DNA of 64,000 nt, from positions 1 through 64,000 of the forward strand of contig NZ_SDSC01000002.1 of the NCBI RefSeq assembly GCF_004117835.1, given 5' to 3'. A program made the translations under genes and the position numbers. Every line of letters begins with the position of its first letter. Within the stretch, counting starts at the first letter, position 1. The notes beneath the pieces are model-generated. The model searched no databases. It saw only the letters and a list, made by a program, of their open reading frames with translations, and was not told the origin of the DNA. Below, piece by piece: positions 54,340 through 63,567 of the stretch. Source of the DNA: Macrococcus sp. DPC7161 (GTDB taxonomy: Bacteria; Bacillota; Bacilli; Staphylococcales; Staphylococcaceae).

Positions 54340-55126
54340 TTTCGTATACTCCCTTAGTATTTTTAGTTATTCGCCTAATTACAAATTTAATTATACGTAT
54401 ATAGAAAACGAAATCTATGTTTGTATTTTATAATGATTATAAATAAGATTGCGATTTTTATCTTTTAACAATTTTATATAACAAATTAACAAAAACCCTT
54501 TATGTTAAAGGGTTTTTAACAGTGTTAAATTTACATTGTATTAGATTTAATATCAGAAAATACTTGTATCTACAGATTTTTAGGTATTTTTTATGCGAAA
54601 ACTATTATTCTTAAATAATGTTTAATTAGTGAAAACGCTATGAAATCTTATAAATAAAGCCTCTAACGCAATATATTGTTATGAAGTGATTTTTCTTTTT
54701 TACTTAATAAATCAAATGCTATATTTTTTATATGTTAACAGATGTAAACTATCAAAAATTTAACCTATTTTTTGGAATTTAACATTTAAAATTGAGTTAA
54801 CAGTGTTAACTTAGTATATTTTATATATCAGTGTTAACAGATCAAAAAAATTTTAAAAAATGAAAGTTTTTTTATCATTTTTCAACTTGTATACGTTTTA
54901 AATACAGATAAGGTCGAAAAACGGTTATTTCAGCTCTAAATCGTACTTATTTTGATTCATTTTTTCTTATCATTTTGAACGAATTTTCAACAACAGTTAA
55001 CATTTAACAATTTGTCATATTGTTTACTTTCAAATGGTTTATTCATTTATCAAGATGATATTTTAAATTTTTTTAGCTGTTTATAACATTAATAAAACAT
55101 AAAGTTAACTTTTGAACACAAAAAAA
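54340..55126. other. ORF-free AT-rich region with repeated GTTAAC motifs
   Basis: About 790 bases with no credible ORF. GTTAAC or TTAACAGTGTTAA occurs repeatedly: 54517-54529, 54734-54741, 54796-54810 (GTTAACAGTGTTAAC), 54829-54838 and 54996-55001. CAGTGTTAAC is directly repeated 28 bases apart. The part nearest 54340 must contain the CAP-gene promoter. The rest may hold a regulator-binding array or a small RNA. Confidence 0.55.
54491..54517 (-). terminator. orphan terminator-like hairpin
   Basis: AAAAACCCTTTA (54491-54502) pairs with TAAAGGGTTTTT (54506-54517), a perfect 12-bp stem with T or A runs on both sides. No gene ends nearby: the CAP gene starts at 54339 and reads away. It may end an unrecognised transcript from the region to its right. 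Confidence 0.65.
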
Positions 55127-55154
55127 GGCGAGATGTTAAGTTAAACATCTCGCC
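55127..55154 (-). terminator. terminator of the ykoEDC operon
   Basis: GGCGAGATGTTTA-type arms: GGCGAGATGTT (55127-55137) pairs with AACATCTCGCC (55144-55154), and the minus strand then has seven T. It lies 100 bases past the ykoC stop. Confidence 0.9.
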
Positions 55155-55253
55155 CACTTTTTCTTCTATTATACTAATCAATCTTTCAATCTCCAAAAAG
55201 TGTATGGCCTACTTTAATAGACCATATACCTTAAATAACAGTATATTTTAAGA

Positions 55254-56045
55254 CTACCTCACATCCGCTACGTTTGATATTGGCATATTCATCGCTAAAT
55301 AATAACTCAATAAAATCATTATTAATAGTACAAAGACCAGCATAATGTCCTTATAGCTAAAAGGTGCATAATAGTAATATGTTCTTTTACCTTCATGAAA
55401 TCCCTTTTTCTCCATCGCTACAGATAAGCGGTGGGATGTTCTAATGTTTTGACTTAATAGCGGTATTAAAATATGTCTAATTCTTAACCATGCATTGCTA
55501 TGCTGTTTATCCATCATGGCATAACGCATTTTAAGCGCATTTCTTAATTGAAAGAATGATTCAAACATAATCGGTACCATACGAATCGCTGCCATAAATG
55601 CATAAGCATACTTGGGATTGAGCTTTAGGTGTTGCATTAAGCTATAAAATACCATCACCACTTCAGTCGTAAATGCAATGGTTAATCCAAAGTAACTCAC
55701 CGTCATTGTTCTTAGCGATAAATGTAACCCTCTAAGTAAACTTTCTTCTGATATTTTGATAAATCCAAATTGAAATAATATATTCTGTCCTGATCCATAA
55801 AATATCATAAATAATGAAGACATTACGGCAAAGCATGAGGTTATTAATACAAAGATGGTAATTACTTTAAATTTAGCGCCAGAAAACATATATAAAAACA
55901 TAAGCATCAGTAATGCTAGATATACCATGTAATCAAATCGATGTATAAAAATGACAAAGAAAAACAGCGCTATTCCTAAACTCATTTTAGTGATGACATT
56001 AACGTCATCCATAAAAGTATGTCTTACTTTCCATAATTCAAACAT
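55254..56045 (-). CDS. ykoC: ECF transporter transmembrane (T) component, YkoC-like
   Basis: A 263-residue CbiQ/EcfT-family protein: four to five helices, and two coupling motifs of the Ala-Arg-Gly type at the cytosolic helices (AAIRMVPIMFESFFQLRNALKMRYA and LLSQNIRTSHRLSVAMEKKGF). These helices couple the ATPase to the S component. ATG 56045 lies just after the ykoD stop. The operon is controlled by a TPP riboswitch, so the substrate should be hydroxymethylpyrimidine or another thiamine precursor. Confidence 0.88.
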   Translation of the reverse strand: MFELWKVRHTFMDDVNVITKMSLGIALFFFVIFIHRFDYMVYLALLMLMFLYMFSGAKFKVITIFVLITSCFAVMSSLFMIFYGSGQNILFQFGFIKISEESLLRGLHLSLRTMTVSYFGLTIAFTTEVVMVFYSLMQHLKLNPKYAYAFMAAIRMVPIMFESFFQLRNALKMRYAMMDKQHSNAWLRIRHILIPLLSQNIRTSHRLSVAMEKKGFHEGKRTYYYYAPFSYKDIMLVFVLLIMILLSYYLAMNMPISNVADVR

Positions 56046-56050
56046 GTTAC

Positions 56051-57439
56051 TCAACCTACTTCATAAAGTTTCCCGTTATCAACATGCAAATGCCTTGTTG
56101 GATAACGGCTAATGATATTTTGATCGTGCGTGACCATGATAATGGTTTGCCCAGCATTTACACGTTCTTGAAAAAGTTCAATAAGTTGAAATGTATTGTG
56201 ACTATCTAAACCAAATGTCGGTTCATCTAATAAAATCATTTCTGCATTTGTCGATAAAGCAGTTGCCACGCTTAACCTACGCTTTTGTCCCATAGATAAT
56301 TCAAAAGGATGATGGTTTTGAACATGTGTCAGTTGTAGTAAATCTAACATTTTTAAAGTTTGGTTATGTGCACTTTCTCTATCTTGATGTGCATAATGAA
56401 TAAACAACTCATCATAAACACTATTTTGGATGAATTGTAATTCTGGGTTTTGGTAAACCAAGTACAGGTGACGCGCCACTTGTTTAATTGTCGAAAGGGT
56501 TTGGTTGTTATAATACATATGACCATCATAAGGTGTCATCTGCATCATTGACTCAAGTAGCGTCGTCTTTCCTGTACCATTGTTACCCGTTAATACCACC
56601 CATTCACCACTTTGTATGGTAAGTGATGATAGGTGGTATAACGTTTTTTTAGCTCTTTTTGTAACAACATCTTCTAATTGCAAATGATGTTTTACTTTAG
56701 GGTTTGGTCTTACACTGCTGCTCGGAGCATTACGCCAAGCATTTGGATGCCAAACACCGTATGAAGTTAATATGTCTTCATATTGAGATAATATCTCTAC
56801 CGGTGTTCCATCATGAATGATTTCACCATTTTCGTTCATCAAAATCACACGATCTACATATTGCCAAATATGTTCAACTTTATGTTCAACAATTAAAACA
56901 GTCTGATCTTGCCAAAGTATACGTAGCAATTCCCACAATTGCTTTGTCGCATCATCATCTAACATCGCTGTAGGTTCATCTAAAAATAACGTATCAGACT
57001 GTTGTAATAACGTGCCTGCAATTGCTAATTTTTGTTTCATTCCTCCAGACAATTGATTGATTTTCTGATCTTTATCAACTTGCAAACCAACCTTTTGTAA
57101 AGCTTCATGAATCAAATAATCCATTTCATTACGGTTAATATTTCTGTTTTCTAGAATAAAAGCCAACTCTTCATAAACTTTAGGCATACAAAATTGGCTG
57201 TCTGGATTTTGGAAAATCACACCACAATCTTTTCTTACTTCTAAGGCATCATATTTCATCGGTAAATCTATTAAATCCGGTGTAATCCCACTTAACACAT
57301 TTAATAATGTGCTTTTACCAGACCCCGAAGGCCCTAGTAATAGCACCTTTTGTTTATCTTGAATTTCAATGTTTAAGCCATCAAATATTTTAGTTTTTGT
57401 TCCTGGATATTTTAATCTTAAATTTTTAACACTTAACAT
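56051..57439 (-). CDS. ykoD: ECF transporter double ATPase, YkoD-like
   Basis: A 462-residue protein that fuses two ABC ATPase domains. Domain 1 has Walker A GPSGSGKST, signature LSGGMKQKL and Walker B LFLDEPTA. Domain 2 (from ~250) has GNNGTGKTT, SMGQKRRLSV and MILLDEPTFG. YkoD-type fusions energise thiamine-precursor ECF transporters. It lies between ykoE and ykoC with gaps under 10 bases, so the three are one operon. Confidence 0.92.
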   Translation of the reverse strand: MLSVKNLRLKYPGTKTKIFDGLNIEIQDKQKVLLLGPSGSGKSTLLNVLSGITPDLIDLPMKYDALEVRKDCGVIFQNPDSQFCMPKVYEELAFILENRNINRNEMDYLIHEALQKVGLQVDKDQKINQLSGGMKQKLAIAGTLLQQSDTLFLDEPTAMLDDDATKQLWELLRILWQDQTVLIVEHKVEHIWQYVDRVILMNENGEIIHDGTPVEILSQYEDILTSYGVWHPNAWRNAPSSSVRPNPKVKHHLQLEDVVTKRAKKTLYHLSSLTIQSGEWVVLTGNNGTGKTTLLESMMQMTPYDGHMYYNNQTLSTIKQVARHLYLVYQNPELQFIQNSVYDELFIHYAHQDRESAHNQTLKMLDLLQLTHVQNHHPFELSMGQKRRLSVATALSTNAEMILLDEPTFGLDSHNTFQLIELFQERVNAGQTIIMVTHDQNIISRYPTRHLHVDNGKLYEVG

Positions 57440-57447
57440 AAAATCGC

Positions 57448-58032
57448 CTACAGTGCATCATAATCTTCTTTTGAAACAGGACTAAATAATCTTGTAACAC
57501 CTGTCTTCTCTAATGCTTTTACAATAAGGTATGACAATAGTCCTGCAACAACAATTCCAGAAATAATACGGAACACGATATACAAAATTAAATTCCAAGC
57601 GGCAACTTCTCCCATGTAACCATAGAAATAGTCAATCGGTAAGCTGATTAAAGCTGCAGCAACACCTGCTAAAATACAAACCATTGCAGTTCTAGATTGA
57701 TATTTAAAAATCATAAAAACAATTTCACAAGCTAAACCTTGTAAAAATGCAAACACAAATGTTGGAATATCGAATTTCCCCATAACAATCGTTTCACCAG
57801 CACCAGCTGCAAATTCAGAAAGTAACGCAACACCCATCTTAGGTACGATTAAATAAGCAACAATTGCCGCCATAAACCAAATACCATACATCAATTGCTC
57901 AATGTGAAGCCCTATAGGTTGTAGCATTTCATATGGTAACCAACATAAGTTATAAATGATTGCAAAAACAACTGCAACCATTACCGTCACTAAAACATCT
58001 GATAACGTTAACCCTTTTTTCGAAACTTTCAT
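57448..58032 (-). CDS. ykoE: ECF transporter substrate-binding (S) component YkoE
   Basis: A 194-residue membrane protein from ATG 58032 (AGGAGGAA 8 bases upstream). About six helices with the YkoE markers WLPYEMLQPIGLHIEQLMYGIWFMAAIVAYLI, the GAGETIVMG loop and FLQGLACEIVF. YkoE binds a thiamine precursor, probably hydroxymethylpyrimidine. It is the first gene after the TPP riboswitch. No ykoF is present. Confidence 0.92.
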   Translation of the reverse strand: MKVSKKGLTLSDVLVTVMVAVVFAIIYNLCWLPYEMLQPIGLHIEQLMYGIWFMAAIVAYLIVPKMGVALLSEFAAGAGETIVMGKFDIPTFVFAFLQGLACEIVFMIFKYQSRTAMVCILAGVAAALISLPIDYFYGYMGEVAAWNLILYIVFRIISGIVVAGLLSYLIVKALEKTGVTRLFSPVSKEDYDAL

Positions 58033-58054
58033 TTTTCCATTTCCTCCTAAAAAA

Positions 58055-58083
58055 ACACGCAACTCTGAAATTGAGCTGCGTGT
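58055..58083 (-). terminator. riboswitch-controlled terminator in ykoE leader
   Basis: ACACGCAACTC (58055-58065) pairs with GAGCTGCGTGT (58073-58083), and the minus strand then has seven T just before the ykoE ribosome binding site. It is the off-state terminator of the TPP riboswitch. A separate hairpin (CATTGCA/TGCAATG, 58103-58121) lies between aptamer and terminator. Confidence 0.88.
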
Positions 58084-58129
58084 AAAAAGGCATATAAAGA
58101 AACATTGCAAAAAATGCAATGACTTATAA

Positions 58130-58209
58130 GCACTTTCCTACGCTAGCATCAACTAGATCAGGTTCAAAGGGTTCGAGTTTCCTCGTCTCAGTATAAACAC
58201 CCCTAGTGC
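58130..58209 (-). ncRNA. TPP riboswitch (thi box)
   Basis: The minus strand shows the thi-box core: TAGGGGTG near the start, the ACTGAGACGAGG helix and the conserved CCTTTGAACCTGATCTAGTT followed by GATGCTAGCGTAGGAA. P1 closes with GCAC/GTGC (58130-58133 with 58206-58209). TPP binding should favour the terminator at 58055-58083 and switch off ykoEDC. Confidence 0.97.
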
Positions 58210-58287
58210 GTTAATTAATTTATTTGTTAAACATACTTTAACCAACTTACAATTTAAAGTCAAGATGAATATAATTTACATCATTAT

Positions 58288-58305
58288 ATGTGAAGTACAT
58301 CACAA
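58288..58305. promoter_or_regulatory. Rex-like operator upstream of the formate/nitrite channel
   Basis: ATGTGAAGTACATCACAA resembles the redox-repressor Rex consensus TTGTGAA-N4-TTCACAA with two arm mismatches. It lies about 130 bases before the channel gene, on the shared side with the TPP riboswitch. Rex, a NADH sensor, controls fermentation and nitrite genes in S. aureus. It may serve either direction. Confidence 0.5.
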
Positions 58306-58437
58306 ATTCAAATAAAAACAACTTCATTTATGAACATTATAACAAACTTAACAGATTCCAATATTCCTTGTATAAATATATGATATATTTTATCTATTGT
58401 TTTATAATGAGATTAATCATAAATAAGGAGTGTTCTT

Positions 58438-59247
58438 ATGCAAAAACCAGTTAAGACCATTGAAGACACGTACACAACAAAACCAATCGTCGAAGGTATC
58501 GTAGGATCTGTCGCAATGAAAGAAGTTATGATGGATAAAACACCATTTCGCTATTTATTACGCGCGATGATGTCAGGATTCTTACTTTCAATCATGACAG
58601 TACTCATGCTCGCTGTTAAAACACAATTTGCAAGTGCTAATAATCCTGGGCTAATTAATTTACTTGGCGCCATTTCATTCAGTATCGCCCTCGTATTCAT
58701 TGTTATTACAGGCGCAGAGTTATTAACAAGTAACTTTATGTTCTTTACTGTTGGACTTTACTACAAAACAGTTACATTTAAAAAAGCAATGACTTTATTC
58801 TTATATTGTTTCCTGGGAAATATTTTAGGTGGATTCGTATTATTCGGTTTGATGTATGGTACTAAAGTCATGACACCAGAAATGATTGCCGCACTTACAA
58901 AAACAGTTACAGTTAAAACGGTAGACTCTACATGGTTATCCATCTTAATCAAAGGTATCTTCTGTAACTTCTTTATCAATATCGGTATATTAGTTGCGTT
59001 AATGTTTAAAGAAGGCTTAACAAAGACATTCTTTATTGCAGTAGGCGTTATCATTTTCGTATTTATGGGATATGAACACGTTGTTTACAACGCTGGATTA
59101 TTCGCTGGTATGGTATTTTATAATTTTGACGGTGCATCTTGGATCGATGTACTTAAAAACATCGTATTTGCATTCATTGGTAACTATATCGGTGGAGGTA
59201 TCTTAATTGGTTTATACTTTGCATATTTAAACGGCACACGAGACTAA
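58438..59247 (+). CDS. formate/nitrite transporter family protein
   Basis: A 269-residue pentameric-channel family member (FocA/NirC) with six helices. Family landmarks are LRAMMSGFLLSIMTVLML, the ITGAELLTSNFM loop with the omega-type region, SILIKGIFCNFFINIGILVALM and the YEHVVYNAGLFAGM segment with the pore His. It moves formate, nitrite or hydrosulfide. No nitrite reductase or formate lyase gene is adjacent, so the ion is not decided. AAGGAG lies upstream of the ATG. Confidence 0.92.
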   Translation: MQKPVKTIEDTYTTKPIVEGIVGSVAMKEVMMDKTPFRYLLRAMMSGFLLSIMTVLMLAVKTQFASANNPGLINLLGAISFSIALVFIVITGAELLTSNFMFFTVGLYYKTVTFKKAMTLFLYCFLGNILGGFVLFGLMYGTKVMTPEMIAALTKTVTVKTVDSTWLSILIKGIFCNFFINIGILVALMFKEGLTKTFFIAVGVIIFVFMGYEHVVYNAGLFAGMVFYNFDGASWIDVLKNIVFAFIGNYIGGGILIGLYFAYLNGTRD

Positions 59248-59290
59248 TAAAACGGTTAAAATGCGTACAGCACCGAGTAAAACAAATAAA

Positions 59291-59335
59291 AAAGAGTTTG
59301 GGATATTCGATTTTATTCGAAAACCCAAACTCTTT
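59291..59335 (+). terminator. bidirectional terminator after the channel gene
   Basis: AAAGAGTTTGGG (59291-59302) pairs with CCCAAACTCTTT (59324-59335), with T and A runs outside. It separates the convergent channel and permease genes. Confidence 0.92.
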
Positions 59336-59359
59336 TTTGTTTATTATTTTATTACTTTA

Positions 59360-60748
59360 TTATTTTTGTTTTAAAGCTGCTTCTTCACGATGGTGTCCAC
59401 GTAAGAAGTAAATTGCTTCCATAATTAATAAGAATACGATACCAATAATTACTGATACACGTGTATCTGCATTAATTAACATACCTGCTAAAACTAAGAA
59501 TAAGAACCCTAAAGTTAACCAGTTTGTAAATGGTGCGCCTGGCATTTTGAATGGGTGATCTTTTAATAATTCAGGATGTCTTTTTCTAAATGACATTTGA
59601 CTGAATAAAATCATGAACCATGGAATCATACCTGGTAAGATAGATGCACTATAAACATAAACGAAAATATTTTCTGAACCGTCTACAATCATAGGTAATA
59701 CGATGTTTAAAATAACACCAACAAAGATACCGATTGAGATTGCTAATACTGCATAGAAAGGTACGCCTGTTTTCATAACTTTAGAGAAAATCTTTGGCAT
59801 TTGACCTTTATTACTTAAAGTGAAAATCATACGACTCGCACTGAAGATACCTGAGTTACATCCACTCATTGCTGCTGTTATAACTACGAAGTTAATTAAA
59901 CCAGCTGCAACTGTAATACCAACTTTAGCAAATGTTGCTACGAATGGGCTACCTACGTTACCTAATTGATCCCAAGGATAAACTGTTACGATAACGAAAA
60001 TTGCACCGATATAGAAAATTAAAATACGCCAGATAACGCCGTTTACTGCTTTAACAATATTCTTTTGTGGATCTTTCGTTTCACCTGCTGTAATACCAAT
60101 TAACTCAACCCCTTGATAAGAGCCGACTACCATTGATAATGCAAAGAAGAATCCTAAGATGCCTTTAGGGAAGAAACCGCCATGTTCAGTTAAATTACCT
60201 AAACCAATTGCTTGTCCATTATTACCTAAACCAAAGAAAATTAATCCGAAACCTGCAACAATCATTAAGATAATTGTTACAACTTTAATCATTGCAAACC
60301 AGAATTCAAATTCACCAAATGCTTTAACAGATACTAAGTTCGCTAAAGTCAAAGTAACAATAACGATAACACCCGGAACCCAGCTTGGTAAATCTGGCCA
60401 CCAATACTGCATATACTGACCAACAGCAATAACTTCACTCATCCCTACCGTTACCCATTGGAATATGTTACTCCAAGCAGTAATATAACCCATTGAAGGG
60501 TGAATGTAGTCACTTGCGTACTCAGCAAATGAACCTGTTGTTGGATATAAATAAACCAACTCTCCCATAGCACGCATAATTAAAAATAAAAACAAACCTG
60601 CAACAAAATACGCAAGTAAAGCTGATGGCCCTGTCCATTTAATCGTACTAGATGCACCCATGAATAAACCTACTCCAATTGTTCCTCCAAGTGCGATCAT
60701 TTGTACTTGCCTTGAACTTAGACCACGTTGTAAATGATTCTCTTCCAT
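59360..60748 (-). CDS. amino acid permease (AAT family)
   Basis: A 462-residue transporter with 12 helices. The first helix region MIALGGTIGVGLFMGASSTIKWTGPSALLAYFVAGLFLFLIMRAMGELVYLYPTTGSFAEYA is the consensus start of the APC/AAT family (GabP, ProY, AnsP, CycA). ELIGITAGETKDPQKNI is the second family loop. The exact amino acid cannot be read from the sequence. ATG 60748 is 8 bases after AAGGA. A cre site lies about 90 bases upstream. Confidence 0.88.
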   Translation of the reverse strand: MEENHLQRGLSSRQVQMIALGGTIGVGLFMGASSTIKWTGPSALLAYFVAGLFLFLIMRAMGELVYLYPTTGSFAEYASDYIHPSMGYITAWSNIFQWVTVGMSEVIAVGQYMQYWWPDLPSWVPGVIVIVTLTLANLVSVKAFGEFEFWFAMIKVVTIILMIVAGFGLIFFGLGNNGQAIGLGNLTEHGGFFPKGILGFFFALSMVVGSYQGVELIGITAGETKDPQKNIVKAVNGVIWRILIFYIGAIFVIVTVYPWDQLGNVGSPFVATFAKVGITVAAGLINFVVITAAMSGCNSGIFSASRMIFTLSNKGQMPKIFSKVMKTGVPFYAVLAISIGIFVGVILNIVLPMIVDGSENIFVYVYSASILPGMIPWFMILFSQMSFRKRHPELLKDHPFKMPGAPFTNWLTLGFLFLVLAGMLINADTRVSVIIGIVFLLIMEAIYFLRGHHREEAALKQK

Positions 60749-60836
60749 TCTTTTCATCCTTCTCTCTTATATAAGTATAACAATTTCTTTTCAGAATTTT
60801 TTCAACAAAGCAATTATACTATAACTCACTTCACAT

Positions 60837-60850
60837 TGAAAGCGTTTTCG
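60837..60850. promoter_or_regulatory. cre (CcpA) site before the amino acid permease
   Basis: TGAAAGCGTTTTCG fits the cre consensus TGWAANCGNTNWCA at all but the last base. It is about 90 bases upstream of the permease start, which suggests glucose repression. Confidence 0.65.
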
Positions 60851-61043
60851 CTTTAATGCGTAAAATTGTTGAAATATTAGGGTTTTCCCTTAGTAAAATC
60901 AAGGCTTTATTTTACAACATGTTCTTTAAATTGTTAATATAAGGATGAAAAGAATCGAAAGTTTGTGAAATAACCAATATTTTATATTTTATATATTTGC
61001 ACAACTCATTTTATTAATATAATAAGTAAATTAATCTATGTGG

Positions 61044-62591
61044 TTAATGTGTCACTTCAGAAGTTGCAATACCAGTAACCGATTTAACTTTTACTTCATC
61101 AAACTTCTCTTGTGATTCTTGTCTACCTAAATAAGTACCTAAAAATGCAGCAATAAATCCTGCTGGTACAGAGAATAATGCTGGATTTGCTAATGGAAAT
61201 ATTGGGTCTGCTTTAATAAATGCGGTACCTGCTGGATTCATCACATTCGGACTTAATGCTACCAATATTAATGATGTTGCTACACCAACAACCATACCAA
61301 TAATCGCACCTTGTGTATTGAACCTTTTCCAAAATATTGTAAATACAATCACAGGTAAATTCGCACTTGCTGCGACACAAAATGCTAGAGAAACTAAGAA
61401 TGCGACATTTAAGTTTTGAGCAAATAACGCTAAAATAATGGATAAAACTGACACTGCAAGTGATGCAATTTTTGCTGCTTTCATTTGTTCTTTTTCACTT
61501 ACATTTCCCTTTTTAATCACTTCGCCATAAATATCATGTGCAAAAGCTGATGCACCTGATAAAACAAGCCCTGCTACAACAGCAAGGATGGTTGCAAATG
61601 CTACTGCACAAACAAATGACATCAACAAATCTCCACCTAATTTATCTGCAAGCAGTGGTGCCGCCATATTACCTGCTGGATTGGCTTTAATAATTTCCTC
61701 TTTTGATAATAAACTCGCCGCTCCGAACCCTAAGAAAATGGTTAATATATAAAATATACCTATAATCCATGTTGCCCACATGACTGAGCTTCTAGCAGTC
61801 TTTGCATCTTTTACGGTAAAGAAACGCATTAAAATATGTGGTAACCCTGCTGTCCCAAAAAGTAAGGCAATTATTAATGAGATATTATCTAAAGGTGATT
61901 TACCTTGTGATCCTGGATTAATAAAATCACTTTTTAATTCTGGTGACTTTATATTGTGCATCGCACCAAACATTTTAGAAATACTAAAATCAAAATGCAT
62001 CAATACTAAAAATGAAATAATAATAGTCCCTATCATTAATAGCACTGCTTTCACCATTTGTACCCAACTTGTTGCTGTCATCCCACCAAATAACACATAA
62101 ATCGTCATCATAATACCTACAATAATTACTGCCCAAGTATAAGGAATGTGGAATAATAATTGAATCAATGCTCCCGCACCAACAAGTTGTGCTAGCATGT
62201 AGAATATTACGATTGTGATAGAAGATACCGCAGCAGTTGCACGGACTTTCTTTAACTCAAATCTTGCAGCAATCATATCAGCCAACGTATATTTCCCTAA
62301 ATTTCTTAGTGGTTCTGCCACGATATATAAAACGACTAAATAGGCTGTTAAATAACCGATACTATAAAAGAAGCCATCAAATCCCCATAAAGCGATAGCA
62401 CCCGCTATACCTAGAAATGATGCGGCAGATAAATAATCTCCTGCTATGGCCAAACCATTCTGCCAACCTGTAAGACCGCCACCAGCAGTATAAAAATCAC
62501 TTGCCGAATTGGTTCTTTTTGATGCGAAATAAGTAATGATCAATGTTAAACTTACAAAAAATAAAAACATGACAATAACCGTACTATTCAT
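61044..62591 (-). CDS. sodium:solute symporter, acetate-permease type (ActP-like)
   Basis: A 515-residue SSS-family symporter with 13 or so helices. The ActP group is indicated by DFYTAGGGLTGWQNGLAIAGDYLSAASFLGIAGAIALWG, the FTVKDAKTARSSVMWATW loop and GLVLSGASAFAHDIYGEV. It follows a DUF485 gene by four bases, the usual yjcH-actP pairing, so acetate or a short carboxylate such as pyruvate is the likely substrate. Confidence 0.9.
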   Translation of the reverse strand: MNSTVIVMFLFFVSLTLIITYFASKRTNSASDFYTAGGGLTGWQNGLAIAGDYLSAASFLGIAGAIALWGFDGFFYSIGYLTAYLVVLYIVAEPLRNLGKYTLADMIAARFELKKVRATAAVSSITIVIFYMLAQLVGAGALIQLLFHIPYTWAVIIVGIMMTIYVLFGGMTATSWVQMVKAVLLMIGTIIISFLVLMHFDFSISKMFGAMHNIKSPELKSDFINPGSQGKSPLDNISLIIALLFGTAGLPHILMRFFTVKDAKTARSSVMWATWIIGIFYILTIFLGFGAASLLSKEEIIKANPAGNMAAPLLADKLGGDLLMSFVCAVAFATILAVVAGLVLSGASAFAHDIYGEVIKKGNVSEKEQMKAAKIASLAVSVLSIILALFAQNLNVAFLVSLAFCVAASANLPVIVFTIFWKRFNTQGAIIGMVVGVATSLILVALSPNVMNPAGTAFIKADPIFPLANPALFSVPAGFIAAFLGTYLGRQESQEKFDEVKVKSVTGIATSEVTH

Positions 62592-62595
62592 TTAT

Positions 62596-62892
62596 TTACC
62601 CCCTTTTATGGTTTGCAATAATTTGTTCAGAAGCTATGTCAAATGACTTAGCCTTACGCATATACAAAGTTACAAGCGTCCAAACCATGACAAATAATAA
62701 AAAAGCGTACAACCAAGCATAGGAAATATTCCAAAATGCAATGGTATTTAAAATCGTTGTATATCCTGTTAATATTGGAAAAAGTAGTGTTGCAACAATA
62801 AAAAATAGTGTTAATGGAAAGATAAATTGATTTCTAGATTTTACTAATGATTTAAAATTTTCACTCTGCGCTATTTTATTGTAATCATACAC
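62596..62892 (-). CDS. DUF485 small membrane protein (YjcH-like)
   Basis: A 98-residue protein with two membrane helices (IFPLTLFFIVATLLFPILTGY and WLYAFLLFVMVWTLVTLYM) and the family's N-terminal region SENFKSLVKSRNQF. I propose GTG 62892 as start, 9 bases after GGGGG; TTG 62901 directly abuts it. It precedes the acetate-type symporter and is probably its accessory subunit. Confidence 0.85.
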   Translation of the reverse strand: MYDYNKIAQSENFKSLVKSRNQFIFPLTLFFIVATLLFPILTGYTTILNTIAFWNISYAWLYAFLLFVMVWTLVTLYMRKAKSFDIASEQIIANHKRG

Positions 62893-62975
62893 AATATCCA
62901 ACCCCCTTGTTTATTTATTGTAAATATACAACTATTTATAGGTTATTAAATTGTCAGAATATTGTCAATATTTAA

Positions 62976-62989
62976 TGATAGCGCTTCCA
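62976..62989. promoter_or_regulatory. cre (CcpA) site before DUF485-actP operon
   Basis: On the complement TGGAAGCGCTATCA matches the cre consensus except for the third base. It lies 84 bases upstream of the DUF485 start. Acetate-uptake genes are a usual target of carbon catabolite repression. Confidence 0.6.
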
Positions 62990-63005
62990 CTATAGAAATA
63001 AAAAA

Positions 63006-63030
63006 GACTCAAGACATAGCGTCTTGAGCC
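63006..63030 (-). terminator. terminator of the VOC pseudogene
   Basis: GACTCAAGAC (63006-63015) pairs with GTCTTGAGCC (63021-63030); the minus strand continues with TTTTTT. It lies 40 bases past the 63072 stop. Confidence 0.82.
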
Positions 63031-63071
63031 TTTCATTTTTGTATGTCATATCCTTTTAATTTTTAATTGCA

Positions 63072-63449
63072 TTAACATGAAATAATATTAATTAAATGAC
63101 CATCTAAGTCTTCGAACATTGCACTATAAAACCCATTCACATGCTCTGCTTTTTTCACTACTTTTCCACCTAATTTTGGAATTAATGTTACCAATTCATC
63201 AATCTTTTCATCTGCATCTACAGATATTGAAATCAGTACTTCTCCTTTACGTGGCTGAGCAAACGTATTGGTTACATTCTCAAGTTCTCTACGTTCAACC
63301 ATAATCATTACCGTTGCACCAACCTAAAACGCACACATCACAGCTTCAGTTTCTGGATTTTTATTAATATTAAAGCCCATGCCACTATAGAAAGCTTCAC
63401 TTTTTTTGATATCAGACACTGCAATATTAAACCACATAGAATTAATCAT
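63072..63449 (-). pseudogene. VOC (glyoxalase/bleomycin-resistance) gene with in-frame amber stop
   Basis: Read from ATG 63449 it gives a VOC-type N-terminal half (MINSMWFNIAVSDIKKSEAFYSGMGF... AVMCAF), then TAG at 63324-63326. The same frame continues with VGATVMIMVERRELENV and a normal C-terminal half ending GHLINIISC at 63072. No frameshift is involved. One sense codon changed to TAG restores a ~124-residue protein, the usual length. Catalytic or metal residues remain (FEDLDGHL). Suppression or a sequencing error cannot be excluded. Confidence 0.8.
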
Positions 63450-63567
63450 ATGCTTACTTATACTCTCTTTAATTCCATTATTCACTAATATATTGTAAAG
63501 GACGATTATTATTTTTTCACGAATATTTTGTAAATTATCCTTTACAATACCACTTTTCCATACATTT

